Assembly: GCA_017410265.1 (NCBI GenBank)
Contig: JAFQRC010000013.1
Span: forward strand, 1 to 64,000
DNA length: 64,000 nucleotides
Origin: Ruminococcus sp.
GTDB lineage: Bacteria; Bacillota; Clostridia; Oscillospirales; Acutalibacteraceae
Reading direction: 5' to 3'
Below, piece by piece: positions 8,014 to 16,098 of this stretch. The notes under the pieces are model-generated. The model was not told the DNA's origin. It did not search any database and saw nothing but the letters and a program-made list of their open reading frames with translations. The stretch's first letter is position 1, and the number at the start of each line of letters is the position of its first letter. Position numbers and translations under genes: made by a program.

Positions 8014-9720
8014 ATGAATTTCAAAAACTTCAGTCTTTTACACCCTATCGATAAAGATGTAAAATACAACACCTTAAGCAAAGAGGCGATAAACGACCTC
8101 TCTATAGACTATTTGTGCCAGAATCTTACCTCTGATTCTTATGAATTCAACATCATAAAGCAGCTGCTGATAAACATAACCGACGACGAAGAGGTCATAG
8201 CGTACAGACGCGATGTTTTCGAGGATTTTTTAAACTACCCGAAGCTTCGTGAAGACCTCACTGCTCTGCTGTTAAAGCTCAAGGACCTCAGAGAAATCGA
8301 GCGTTTCCAAAAGGATACGGAGGCCTCGTCGATGTGGCAGTTGATAAATCGTCTCAGAGAGCTCGACGGCTATGTCGACTGCATCACAAGCATCAGAGAA
8401 ACTCTTCTATCACTTGATATTAAATCCCAAGGTCTGCTAAAACTGAAATCAATTGTTAATGATATATACAACGATAGCGGTTTTCCTCAGCTCAAAGATG
8501 ATATCAACGAAACTTTTGAAAAAGCAAGATGTCTAAAAAGCATTACACTCGGTGTAAATCTCGACAATATGTTAAAGCCAAAAACCGTCGGTGTAATTTC
8601 TCTGAATGACCAGCATTTTACCGACAGCGGTCTGCTCAAGAAGTTTATGAATTTCGCTAAAAACGAAAGTGAGCTTCATCACGGGTCAGATGTGTCGGGT
8701 TTTACCACCTATCATCCAGCTAATCCGTCAACTGTGACTTTCGGTTTCGGCAAAGTGGTTACCGGAGCTCAGCAGGACCTAAATCAGATTCAGGACAGCT
8801 CCCTAACAGGTGCAGACCCGATGTCCGATGCACTGAAAAAGGTTGTCACTGATATCCTCAAGCGCACTGTCAACAATATCAAAGCCGTACTCCACAAATA
8901 TGTCGGAGTCAGCGGTTACTCGTTTGTCGAGCTTATGCCTGAAATTGTTTTCTACATTCGTTTTGCTCAGCTTTGCGATAAAATAAGAGCCAAAGGTATG
9001 CCGCTCTCTAAAGCTGATATCAGAGAAAAAAGCTATCGTATGTGCGATATAAAAGATATCTACAACATAAAACTCGCAATAAAAGCCGTTAATGAAGACG
9101 CTGATACCGATATCGTACTAAACGACTTTGTGTTTGACGAAAACAAGCGTATCTACATTCTCACAGGACCTAACCGAGGCGGTAAAACCACCATCACTCA
9201 AGCGGTAGGACTAGCTTTTCTTCTCGCTCAAAACGGAATTTATGTTCCGTGTAACAGAATGACTTTCAGCCCGTGCGACAACATCTTCACTCACTTCCCT
9301 GCTGATGAAAACGACACCGTTGATTTAGGAAGACTGGGCGAAGAAAGCAAGCGTTTGTCGGAAATATTCCGTGTCGCAACCAAATATAGCCTGCTCTTAC
9401 TCAACGAGAGCTTGGCTACAACAAATGTTGCGGAGGGACTCTACATCGCAAAAGATGTTGTAAAATCTATGCGTTATTTAGGTGTGCGTTCAATCTTCAA
9501 CACCCATATGCATGAGCTTGCCCGCAGTGTGGATATGATAAACGGCTCAACTAAGGGCGACAGCGTAGTCGAAAGCATGGTCACAGGAGTTGAAAACGGT
9601 CATCGTTCATTCAAAATTTTCATCGCAGAGCCTCAGGGACTGAGCTACGCGAAAGACATCGCCATAAAATACGGTGTGACTTTCGACAACATAAAAAACG
9701 AAATAGATAAGAGAGCATAA
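8014..9720 (+). CDS. Stand-alone MutS-like ATPase
   Basis: The 568-residue protein has the MutS core and clamp-like helices in its N-terminal two thirds and a MutS-type ATPase at the C-terminus. Walker A is LTGPNRGGKTT (about residue 385). The Walker B region is LLLLNESLATTNVAEG, and THMHELA follows. The mismatch-recognition domain of MutS1 and the Smr nuclease of MutS2 are both missing. The Walker B Asp is replaced by Asn before the catalytic Glu, which I believe is shared by this MutS-related subfamily. A role in recombination or repair is possible but not demonstrated by the sequence. It follows a divergent regulator gene and has its own promoter. Confidence 0.85.
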   Translation: MNFKNFSLLHPIDKDVKYNTLSKEAINDLSIDYLCQNLTSDSYEFNIIKQLLINITDDEEVIAYRRDVFEDFLNYPKLREDLTALLLKLKDLREIERFQKDTEASSMWQLINRLRELDGYVDCITSIRETLLSLDIKSQGLLKLKSIVNDIYNDSGFPQLKDDINETFEKARCLKSITLGVNLDNMLKPKTVGVISLNDQHFTDSGLLKKFMNFAKNESELHHGSDVSGFTTYHPANPSTVTFGFGKVVTGAQQDLNQIQDSSLTGADPMSDALKKVVTDILKRTVNNIKAVLHKYVGVSGYSFVELMPEIVFYIRFAQLCDKIRAKGMPLSKADIREKSYRMCDIKDIYNIKLAIKAVNEDADTDIVLNDFVFDENKRIYILTGPNRGGKTTITQAVGLAFLLAQNGIYVPCNRMTFSPCDNIFTHFPADENDTVDLGRLGEESKRLSEIFRVATKYSLLLLNESLATTNVAEGLYIAKDVVKSMRYLGVRSIFNTHMHELARSVDMINGSTKGDSVVESMVTGVENGHRSFKIFIAEPQGLSYAKDIAIKYGVTFDNIKNEIDKRA

Positions 9721-9738
9721 AAAAAGAGCAGAGATAAG
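9721..9738 (+). repeat. Inverted-repeat arm A bounding the hydrolase/IS200 region
   Basis: The bases AAAAAGAGCAGAGATAAG directly follow the MutS-like stop codon. Their reverse complement recurs at 11534-11552 with one inserted T. Weaker similarity continues for another 20 or so bases. Confidence 0.6.
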
Positions 9739-9774
9739 AGTCGTGCCCTAAAGGACAGCACAACAAGATACAAG

Positions 9775-9810
9775 AATACCCGTAGTTTTTTAAAACTGCG
9801 GGTATTTTTA
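9775..9810 (+). terminator. Terminator after the MutS-like gene
   Basis: The stem AATACCCGTAGTTTT/AAAACTGCGGGTATT is followed by TTTA. Confidence 0.85.
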
Positions 9811-9819
9811 ATATTATCT

Positions 9820-9847
9820 TTGTATGTTGATCAAGTTATGCTATAAT
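9820..9847 (+). promoter_or_regulatory. Promoter of the alpha/beta hydrolase gene
   Basis: TTGTAT and TATAAT are separated by 16 bases. The start codon lies about 38 bases downstream. Confidence 0.6.
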
Positions 9848-9885
9848 ACAACTAACCGATAAATAAGAATTTGGAGGATTAACAT

Positions 9886-10638
9886 ATGCTAGTTCATGAA
9901 TTTGTCGATGGACACAAACCTGTTATGGTTTTGGTACATGGCGTTCTTACTCCATGGCAAGTGTGGACACCGCAGATTGATTCATTTAGAGCGCAATACA
10001 ACATTTTTGCAATAGCCCTCAATGCGCACACTGAAGAGACTGCAAGTGAATTTGTTTCTGTATTGGATGAAACAGAAGAAATAATACAATACTTTGAAAA
10101 TAACGGTATCGTGACCATAGATGTTCTTTGCGGATTGTCGCTTGGTGGAAAGATTGCGCATGAAATTTGGAAAAGTGGCAGGATAAGCGTTCGCAATCTC
10201 ATTATGGATGGGGCACCTTTAGCGGCATGTCCTAAATTCGCAATCAATATTATGATAAAAAACTATAAGAACATAATAAATAAGTCGAGGCAGCGGGATG
10301 CGAAGCTTTTTAGAAAGTTTGACAGTTTTCTTCCTGAAAAATACTTGAACAGTTATCTGAAAATAGCAGATTTATTCACGGACAGGTCTGTAGAAAATAT
10401 TGTTAATTCTGTCTTTGCGGGCGGAAAAATAATAGGCATTGACAATCAATGCAGAATTCTTTTTATCCATGGCACAAAAGCAAACGAGGTTCTTTCCAAA
10501 TATTCGGCAAAGCTTATCAAGCGATGTTACCCTGATGCTGAGGTGGTTTGCTTTCGTGGAGATGCCCATTGCTATAAAGCAATTTTCCAACCAGAGAAAT
10601 GGATAGAAGTTGTGAAGGGTTTTTTGGAGAATCAGTAA
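9886..10638 (+). CDS. Alpha/beta hydrolase
   Basis: The 250-residue protein has the alpha/beta hydrolase order. An oxyanion-type HG motif comes early (VLVHGVLTP). The nucleophile elbow GLSLGG lies at about residue 85. A probable acid follows in ILFIHGTKANEV, and the catalytic His is in GDAHC near residue 226. There is no signal peptide, so it should be cytoplasmic. The substrate (ester, lipid or small molecule) cannot be told. GGAGG lies 7 bases before the ATG. It is monocistronic and sits with an IS200 element between two inverted repeats, which suggests acquisition. Confidence 0.82.
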   Translation: MLVHEFVDGHKPVMVLVHGVLTPWQVWTPQIDSFRAQYNIFAIALNAHTEETASEFVSVLDETEEIIQYFENNGIVTIDVLCGLSLGGKIAHEIWKSGRISVRNLIMDGAPLAACPKFAINIMIKNYKNIINKSRQRDAKLFRKFDSFLPEKYLNSYLKIADLFTDRSVENIVNSVFAGGKIIGIDNQCRILFIHGTKANEVLSKYSAKLIKRCYPDAEVVCFRGDAHCYKAIFQPEKWIEVVKGFLENQ

Positions 10639-10871
10639 TGCGTTGTAACTAACAAATTCCAATTTATCGAACAGATGATATTTGTTTACAAAAGGGTTTT
10701 AGGTTCTCTTAGCAAAGGGAAAATGTGCCGTACATTTTCCCTGCTTGTTACGTTATAAAACAAAATAAATATCCCCCCGTAAAACGGGGGGTATTTCATT
10801 TTCGGGTATAACCCTAATACTACTGGCGGCGCACAAGTGCGCTTTTTGTTGGCCTGCCAGCCGTGCATTTG
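10639..10871. other. Gene-free spacer with three hairpins
   Basis: The spacer holds no credible gene. It holds a perfect 10-bp stem GGGAAAATGT/ACATTTTCCC (10717-10741), a CCCCCCGT/ACGGGGGG stem (10773-10791) and GCGCAC/GTGCGC followed by TTTTT (10829-10847). The last is close to the tnpA end and probably belongs to the IS200 element terminus. Confidence 0.55.
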
Positions 10872-11470
10872 TTACTTACTACCCATAAATGGGTCCCGTG
10901 GGTCAAATATACTTAATTGATCACTTTCTTGATCTCTTTTCAATTGATCCGCTATATATGTTTTTATCGCTTTTGTGTTTTTACCCACGGTATCTACGTA
11001 ATATCCCTTGCACCAAAATTCGCGATTTCTGTATGCAAATTTCATATTACCCCATCTTTGAAATATTAGAAGTGCACTCTTCCCTTTTTAGTATCCCATA
11101 AATCCTGAAACACTCATTTTGGGCGGGATGCTCACTAATATATGTATGTGGTCTGGGCAAACCTCTCCCTCTATTATTTCCACTCCTTTCCATTCGCATA
11201 ATTGTCTTAAGATTTCTCTTATCTCTAATCGTTTTTCTGCATAGAATACCTTTCTTCTATACTTTGGTGCAAATACTATGTGATACTTGCAATTCCACTT
11301 TGTGTGTGCTAAACTACTTGTGCTTTCTATTTTATCTTTTTTCATAATAAAATTCCTCCGATTGCTTTCTTGTGTTCGACTGGCAGGTCGTTCCCATTCT
11401 AGCATATTCGGAGGTTTTTTGTTCATCGGTTAACCTTTTTTCAACCACGCGACTATCGCGTAGTTTTCGT
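10820..11470 (-). mobile_element. IS200/IS605-family insertion sequence (tnpA only)
   Basis: A tnpA-type transposase frame is flanked by short imperfect hairpins, GGCGCACAAGTGCGC on one side and CGCGACTATCGCG on the other. Single-strand IS200 elements have such subterminal hairpins instead of terminal inverted repeats. The exact ends cannot be fixed from one copy. No tnpB is present. Confidence 0.6.
10872..11345 (-). pseudogene. tnpA: IS200/IS605 TnpA transposase interrupted by one stop codon
   Basis: The reading frame is collinear with full-length IS200 TnpA (about 157 codons). The HUH motif is in CPDHIHILVSIPP and the catalytic Tyr region is FWCKGYYVDTVG. A single in-frame TAA at 11088-11090 falls after FMGY. 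Relatives have Leu there (FMGYLKGKS), and KGKSALLIF continues in the same frame. A one-base change of TTA to TAA explains it. The start ATG has GGAGG 9 bases upstream. The element is otherwise well kept, so inactivation looks recent. Confidence 0.85.
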
Positions 11471-11480
11471 TATACAATTA

Positions 11481-11512
11481 AAAGATGCACGAAATTTTCG
11501 TGCATCTTTTTT
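11481..11512 (+). terminator. Hairpin terminator beside the IS200 element
   Basis: A perfect stem AAAGATGCACGAAA/TTTCGTGCATCTTT is followed by TTT. It could end plus-strand transcription coming out of the element. Confidence 0.75.
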
Positions 11513-11533
11513 ACTGCCCTTAACAGTACGGCC

Positions 11534-11552
11534 CTTAATCTCTGCTCTTTTT
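11534..11552 (-). repeat. Inverted-repeat arm B bounding the hydrolase/IS200 region
   Basis: The minus strand reads AAAAAGAGCAGAGATTAAG, matching the arm at 9721-9738 apart from one extra T. It lies just after the stop of the SWIM gene. Confidence 0.6.
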
Positions 11553-11554
11553 GT

Positions 11555-12376
11555 TTATAGAGTTATTTCGCCCTGTTCTTTTTGCATTGTTACAGTTGAT
11601 AAAAGTGTCGCCTTATTTATCACACTGAAATAACCGCTCTCTTTGTAAATATCGGCGTAATTTTCTTCGACAGATTCCAATATTTCCTTGAACTGCAAAA
11701 GGGTTGCTACGATGTGCTTGCAAATTCCTACGCAAAAACAGTCGCATTTAAGCTTTGATACCTCTCCGTTTTTATACTGAAATTCTACAGTATAGCCTGT
11801 ACTGCCCTCAACAATTGCTCTGCCGTTTTCTCCGTCGATCTCTATAAATTTCACATTTCCGTCGAGATAGTAATCTACCCCTCTGTTATACACAGAAGGT
11901 GTGGCTTTGAGCTCTGTCATATTTTCAGAAAGTGGATAAGTTGCATCATCTTCGCCGTTGATTATTTCGTCGTCTTCTTTGAGGGGTGGAGCGTACCAGG
12001 TGCTAATTTTACTGTAAGGAATAGTCTTTCTCTCAAAGCTTATAAAATGCCTCCTTGTCATATACAGCTTTCCGTGAACCTCAGTGTCCGCAAGAGCAAT
12101 GACCCTTTTGTAGTCAGATAACTTAATTTTGAAGCCATAAGAAATCTCTGCGACTCTGCCTTTGAAGTTTTCCATCTTACCCTCAACAAAAACAATGTCC
12201 CCTACTTTTAAATCAAATTTATCGTTGTAATACGAACACGAAAAATCTCTGTCCTCAAAGTAAACTCGCACCAGCGATTTTTTAGGCTCTGTTTTTCGAA
12301 CCGCATTTTCTGTAAGAGGGATATTGCTGTCAGCTTTCTTTTCTGCGTTTGGTTTAAATCCGATTATGAAACTCAT
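11555..12376 (-). CDS. SWIM zinc-finger protein
   Basis: The 273-residue protein has a SWIM-type finger near residues 215-227 (CDCFCVGICKH; pattern CxC...CxH), preceded by a beta-rich segment (GYTVEFQYKNGEVSKLKC) typical of SWIM domains. SWIM fingers bind DNA or protein partners and are often linked with SNF2 helicases. A SNF2 gene lies about 8 kb away here but is not adjacent. The N-terminal part shows an OB-like beta pattern and is otherwise unassigned. The ATG at 12376 has AGGAGG 6 bases upstream. It is divergent from lexA. Confidence 0.75.
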   Translation of the reverse strand: MSFIIGFKPNAEKKADSNIPLTENAVRKTEPKKSLVRVYFEDRDFSCSYYNDKFDLKVGDIVFVEGKMENFKGRVAEISYGFKIKLSDYKRVIALADTEVHGKLYMTRRHFISFERKTIPYSKISTWYAPPLKEDDEIINGEDDATYPLSENMTELKATPSVYNRGVDYYLDGNVKFIEIDGENGRAIVEGSTGYTVEFQYKNGEVSKLKCDCFCVGICKHIVATLLQFKEILESVEENYADIYKESGYFSVINKATLLSTVTMQKEQGEITL

Positions 12377-12496
12377 TTTTTGCCTCCTCATTCTTTGCTG
12401 TGTCTATATCATAGCAAACAGTGAGTCCCATAAATCGGACTATGCTTTAGCTTTTTGAAACTCAAAATAACATAATAAAAATTCGAACAAATTTTT

Positions 12497-12510
12497 CAAA
12501 CAAATGTTTG
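12497..12510. promoter_or_regulatory. Putative LexA operator (SOS box)
   Basis: CAAACAAATGTTTG is a perfect palindromic arrangement close to the Gram-positive SOS box CGAACRNRYGTTYG. It overlaps the -35 element of the lexA promoter. Autorepression of lexA is expected by family knowledge. Confidence 0.7.
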
Positions 12511-12536
12511 ATTTTTTTGTCGAAGTATGTTATACT
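12508..12536 (+). promoter_or_regulatory. lexA promoter
   Basis: TTGATT and TATACT are separated by 17 bases. The -35 overlaps the LexA operator. Confidence 0.75.
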
Positions 12537-12555
12537 TTGTCATAGAGGTGATATT

Positions 12556-13164
12556 ATGAAACCACTTAGCAAAAGCCAACAAAAGGTTTATGACTATATA
12601 CTCAGCTGTAGCGAAGAAGGCAGAGTCCCGTCTGTGCGCGAGCTGTGCGAAGCTACGGGATTTAAATCCACTTCCACCGTTCATTTGCATCTGAAAACCC
12701 TTGAGGACCGCGGACTGATTGAACGCGAAAGCGGGCTAAACCGCTGTATCCGTATCAAAAACGACGAGCCGACCTCTAAAGTTCCTCTTTTAGGTAGAGT
12801 TACCGCGGGCGTGCCGATTCTCGCTGTTGAGGAAATTGAGAGCTACATTCCTGTCGCTCAATCTATAGTGAGAGGACGCGAAATGTTTGCTCTCAATGTT
12901 GTCGGCGACAGTATGATTAACGCAGGCATTTTTGACGGTGATATCATCGTTGTGCACCGCACTCCTACCGCATTAAACGGCGATATCGTTGTCGCTATGG
13001 TCGAAGACGAATGCACTGGTGAAGCGAGTGCTACCGTAAAGCGTTTTTATAAAGAGAAAGGTCACATTCGTCTCCAGCCTGAAAACGACGACTACGAGCC
13101 GATTATCGTGAAATCTGCGGTGCTGCTGGGCAAAGTCGTAACTCTTATCAGAAATTTTGAGTAA
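12556..13164 (+). CDS. lexA: LexA repressor, SOS regulator
   Basis: The 202-residue protein has the LexA winged helix (LSKSQQKVYDYI ... PSVRELCEATGFKS). The autocleavage Ala-Gly pair is in GRVTAGVP. The catalytic Ser is in VVGDSMINAGIFDGD and the Lys is in SATVKRFY. It represses DNA-damage genes until RecA filaments trigger self-cleavage. The ATG at 12556 has AGAGGTG at proper spacing; the frame stays open upstream but has no ribosome site there. A NUDIX gene follows after 16 bases and is likely co-transcribed. Confidence 0.97.
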   Translation: MKPLSKSQQKVYDYILSCSEEGRVPSVRELCEATGFKSTSTVHLHLKTLEDRGLIERESGLNRCIRIKNDEPTSKVPLLGRVTAGVPILAVEEIESYIPVAQSIVRGREMFALNVVGDSMINAGIFDGDIIVVHRTPTALNGDIVVAMVEDECTGEASATVKRFYKEKGHIRLQPENDDYEPIIVKSAVLLGKVVTLIRNFE

Positions 13165-13180
13165 CTTATGAGGCCCCTTT

Positions 13181-13612
13181 ATGAGTATTGAAGTTAAATT
13201 TTACGATACCGTCGATGACGATTTACTGAAATTTGCCGTTATAGCTTCGAAGTCCGATGGCAAATGGGTATTCTGTAAGCACAAAGAACGAGATACTTAT
13301 GAGTGCCCAGGTGGTCACAGAGAAATAGGAGAAAATATAGACGACACCGCTAAGCGTGAGCTTTACGAGGAAACAGGAGCGATAGATTATACAATCAGCC
13401 CGATATGCGTTTACTCGGTTGTATCTGCTAATGATGAAAAGGCAACTGAAACTTTCGGTATGCTTTACTATGCCGATATTAAAAGTTTCGAAAGCGAATT
13501 ACACAGCGAAATAGAGAAAATAGAGTTGTTCGATGAGCTACCGTCAAAGTGGACCTACCCGCTAATTCAACCGCTACTTTTAAAAGAAATCCAAAGGCGG
13601 AAAAACATATAA
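13181..13612 (+). CDS. NUDIX hydrolase
   Basis: The 143-residue protein has a complete Nudix box, GGHREIGENIDDTAKRELYE followed by ETGA (pattern GX5EX7REUXEEXGU, about residues 44-66). Such enzymes hydrolyse nucleoside diphosphates linked to another moiety, using Mg2+. Its position 16 bases after lexA and before a terminator suggests co-transcription under SOS control. That would fit a nucleotide-pool sanitising role, but the substrate is not visible. Confidence 0.88.
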   Translation: MSIEVKFYDTVDDDLLKFAVIASKSDGKWVFCKHKERDTYECPGGHREIGENIDDTAKRELYEETGAIDYTISPICVYSVVSANDEKATETFGMLYYADIKSFESELHSEIEKIELFDELPSKWTYPLIQPLLLKEIQRRKNI

Positions 13613-13637
13613 AGTCAATATATTTTTGCAAAAGAAA

Positions 13638-13675
13638 GCTCCCGATGGAAATTCCATCGGGAGCGTCTTTTATTT
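13638..13675. terminator. Bidirectional terminator between nudix and trpB
   Basis: A perfect stem GCTCCCGATGGAA/TTCCATCGGGAGC has A-rich sequence on one side and T-rich on the other. It can end both convergent transcripts. Confidence 0.9.
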
Positions 13676-13678
13676 TTC

Positions 13679-14899
13679 TTAACGAATGCCGTACTTCTCG
13701 ATTACATAGTCCATATCCTTGTCACCACGACCTGAGAGGTTAATAAGCACTGAGCCGTGATCCATACGCTGAGCGAGTTTCATTCCATACGCGATAGCGT
13801 GGGAGCTTTCAATCGCCGGGATGATACCCTCTAAACGCGAGAGCTTATAGAAAGCGTCGATTGTTTCTTCGTCGTCTATTACATCGTACTTAACTCTGCC
13901 GAGTTCCTGTAAGAAAGCGTGCTCAGGACCACTCGACGGGTAGTCAAGACCAGAGGCTACTGAGTAAACCGGAGCAGGATCGCCGTTTTCGTCTTTGAGC
14001 ATAATTGAGTTAAAGCCGTGCATAACACCCTCTGTGCCGTATTTAAGAGAAGCCGCGTGGTCGCCGAGCTTTTCGCCTCTGCCTAAAGGTTCAATACCGT
14101 AAATATCAACAGGGTCATTCAAAAAGCCTGAGAAAAGACCCATAGCGTTTGAACCACCGCCAACACAAGCAACGACAGCATCAGGAAGATGACCTGTCAT
14201 TTCAACAAACTGCTCTCTTGCTTCAATTCCTATAACGCTCTGAAAATCGCGCACCATCATCGGGAACGGATGAGGACCAAGAACTGAGCCGATACAGTAA
14301 ATTGCATCTTCGTACTCTTTGCTGTACGCATCAAAAGCTGCGTCTACAGCTTCTTTAAGTGTCTGTAAACCGTGAGTAACCTCAACGACATTTGCGCCTA
14401 AAATCTTCATTCTAGCAACATTCGGTGCCTGTTTTTTGATATCAACTGCGCCCATGTAGATGTCACACTCAAGTCCGAAATAAGCAGCAGCAGTAGCTAA
14501 AGCTACACCGTGCTGACCTGCACCTGTTTCAGCGATAACTTTTTTCTTGCCCATATATTTTGCAAGCAAAGCTTCGCCCATACAGTGGTTGAGTTTATGT
14601 GCTCCAGAGTGGTTGAGATCCTCACGCTTTGCGTAAAGCTGAACGCGTCCACCCATAGCATCTGACAGACGCTCAAGATGAGAAACAGGAGTTGGTCTGC
14701 CCTGAAACTCTTTTCTGATTCTTCTGAGCTCTGCGATAAACTTTCTCGACTGACAGATTGTGAAGTAAGCCTGAGTAATCTCAGCCATAGCATTCTTCAA
14801 TTTTTCGTCGATGTAAACACCGCCATACTTTCCGAAATAACCCTCTTTGTCAGGATAGTTTCTGAAATATGTGTCAAAATCAATATTATTAAATACCAT
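13679..14899 (-). CDS. trpB: Tryptophan synthase beta subunit
   Basis: The 406-residue protein is a standard TrpB1, joining indole and L-serine with PLP. The PLP lysine is in SGAHKLNH, the phosphate loop is [10 protein letters not shown], and the family signature [15 protein letters not shown] is complete. No trpA lies next to it, so it may use free or imported indole or act with a TrpA encoded elsewhere. It follows an ECF S-component gene by 29 bases, and both lie downstream of a tryptophan T-box. Expression should therefore rise when charged tRNA-Trp is scarce. Confidence 0.96.
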   Translation of the reverse strand: MVFNNIDFDTYFRNYPDKEGYFGKYGGVYIDEKLKNAMAEITQAYFTICQSRKFIAELRRIRKEFQGRPTPVSHLERLSDAMGGRVQLYAKREDLNHSGAHKLNHCMGEALLAKYMGKKKVIAETGAGQHGVALATAAAYFGLECDIYMGAVDIKKQAPNVARMKILGANVVEVTHGLQTLKEAVDAAFDAYSKEYEDAIYCIGSVLGPHPFPMMVRDFQSVIGIEAREQFVEMTGHLPDAVVACVGGGSNAMGLFSGFLNDPVDIYGIEPLGRGEKLGDHAASLKYGTEGVMHGFNSIMLKDENGDPAPVYSVASGLDYPSSGPEHAFLQELGRVKYDVIDDEETIDAFYKLSRLEGIIPAIESSHAIAYGMKLAQRMDHGSVLINLSGRGDKDMDYVIEKYGIR

Positions 14900-14928
14900 A
14901 ATGTACCTCCGAAAATAATGGTTATATG

Positions 14929-15429
14929 CTAAAATTTAATTTTACTTTTCTCAAAAACTCTGATGAGAAGTATGCCAAGTATCAGTCCTGCCACACCCTG
15001 CACAGCGTTAGCAGGGATATTCACTGCAGACGGTGCAAAACCGTACAGCACTCCCTCAAATAAGAAGTAGCCCCCTATCATCAGCACTTCAGCAAATACA
15101 CCGCTGATAATTCTAGACGGGATATCTCTGCACTTTTTGTTCAACAGTTTAAATCCATAGTAAGCGACAATCGCCATAGTTCCCTTTATTAAAAAGGTCG
15201 CGGGGCTGTAAACCACATAGCCTGAAAACAAATCCGCAAGCGCAGAGCCGATGCCCGCCGCCAAAAAACCGTAAACAGGGGACAAAAGCCACCCTGCAAG
15301 CAAGACTATGCAATCGCCGAGATTAATATAACCTTTCAGCGGTGACGGAATTTTTACTATCATAGTCGCGACACAAACAAGTGCCGCAAGCAAAGCTGAC
15401 ATAACAATTTTCTGAGTAGTATTTTTCAT
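14929..15429 (-). CDS. ECF transporter S component, probably tryptophan or an indole-related compound
   Basis: The 166-residue protein has about six hydrophobic segments and the S-component feature [20 protein letters not shown] followed by a Gly/Ala-rich second half. S components bind the substrate and use a shared ECF energising module, not seen in this window. The substrate is inferred from context: it is the first gene after a T-box whose specifier reads UGG, and trpB follows. It resembles the general ECF S-component family more than it clearly matches TrpP, so I give no symbol. Confidence 0.82.
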   Translation of the reverse strand: MKNTTQKIVMSALLAALVCVATMIVKIPSPLKGYINLGDCIVLLAGWLLSPVYGFLAAGIGSALADLFSGYVVYSPATFLIKGTMAIVAYYGFKLLNKKCRDIPSRIISGVFAEVLMIGGYFLFEGVLYGFAPSAVNIPANAVQGVAGLILGILLIRVFEKSKIKF

Positions 15430-15518
15430 TTTTTACCTCGCCATAAATATTTAATTTTTGAACCAACTACTCAGAATCGCCATCGTTTAGTTAATAATAT
15501 CATAGTTTCCTCCGCTAT

Positions 15519-15805
15519 AAAAAACAAAAGTCCTCAACAGTATTTCTACTGTCAAGGACGAATAACATAAAATTATCCGCGGTGCCACCTTGATTCACCA
15601 AAACGGTGCGCTTACAGAGTACTGACATACCCTTGGCAACTGACGTGTGCCCTACGTTGCAGAATACTCTGCGAGCAATCTCGCATTTGACTGCACCCTC
15701 AGCGGTCCATTTAACAACCTGTTTCTTACCCGACTTTCAGCACCACGGGCTCTCTGTAAAGGCATTTGTTGTTTTTATCTCCGCGTCAACGGTTTAAAAT
15801 CTATG
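15519..15805 (-). promoter_or_regulatory. T-box leader, tryptophan specific
   Basis: The minus-strand leader contains the T-box core GGTGGCACCGCGG (15577-15589). It ends in a strong terminator, GTCCTTGACAGTA/TACTGTTGAGGAC plus T-run. Stem I has an AGAG...GTGGTG...specifier layout in which AAATGGACC supplies a UGG codon (15707-15709). UGG is read by tRNA-Trp, in agreement with trpB downstream. Uncharged tRNA-Trp would stabilise the antiterminator and allow transcription. Confidence 0.9.
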
Positions 15806-15811
15806 TTACAC

Positions 15812-15840
15812 ATTATACAGATAAAAGATTTGTGTGTCAA
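15812..15840 (-). promoter_or_regulatory. Consensus promoter of the T-box operon
   Basis: TTGACA and TATAAT on the minus strand are separated by 17 bases. Confidence 0.88.
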
Positions 15841-15864
15841 GTAAAAATGATTTAGCTATAAATA

Positions 15865-16098
15865 TCAGATGCCGAAGTAACCTTTGAGTATATGCTTCAT
15901 CAACTCATCTCTGTCGATAGCCTCTAACGTTTTGCGAGCATCTTTGTATGGAGTGATATATGTAGGGTCGTCGCTGAATAAATATCCCTCAAGCTGATTG
16001 AGCGCATTATAACCTTTCTCGTCAAGCGCATTGTACGCTAAAACAAGTGCATCGTGAATGTACTGGTCTTTAATCTCATCAAAATTTCTATTTGTCAT
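15865..16098 (-). CDS. IreB-family (UPF0297-like) small protein
   Basis: The 77-residue protein carries the IreB hallmark: ALDEKGYNALNQLEGYLFSD, then DPTYITPYKDAR and a final RDEL...GYFG. In enterococci IreB is a small phosphoprotein substrate of the Ser/Thr kinase IreK and is normally encoded with ruvX and a DUF1292 gene. Here instead its ATG overlaps the last bases of a large restriction-modification gene (4-base ATGA overlap), so translation is coupled. Whether this paralogue has a role with the restriction enzyme or is a displaced regulator is unknown. Confidence 0.8.
   Translation of the reverse strand: MTNRNFDEIKDQYIHDALVLAYNALDEKGYNALNQLEGYLFSDDPTYITPYKDARKTLEAIDRDELMKHILKGYFGI

Noticed and set aside
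10686..10868. Minus-strand frame of 60 codons next to the IS200 element
   Set aside because: It runs through three hairpins and has no ribosome site or similarity I can name.
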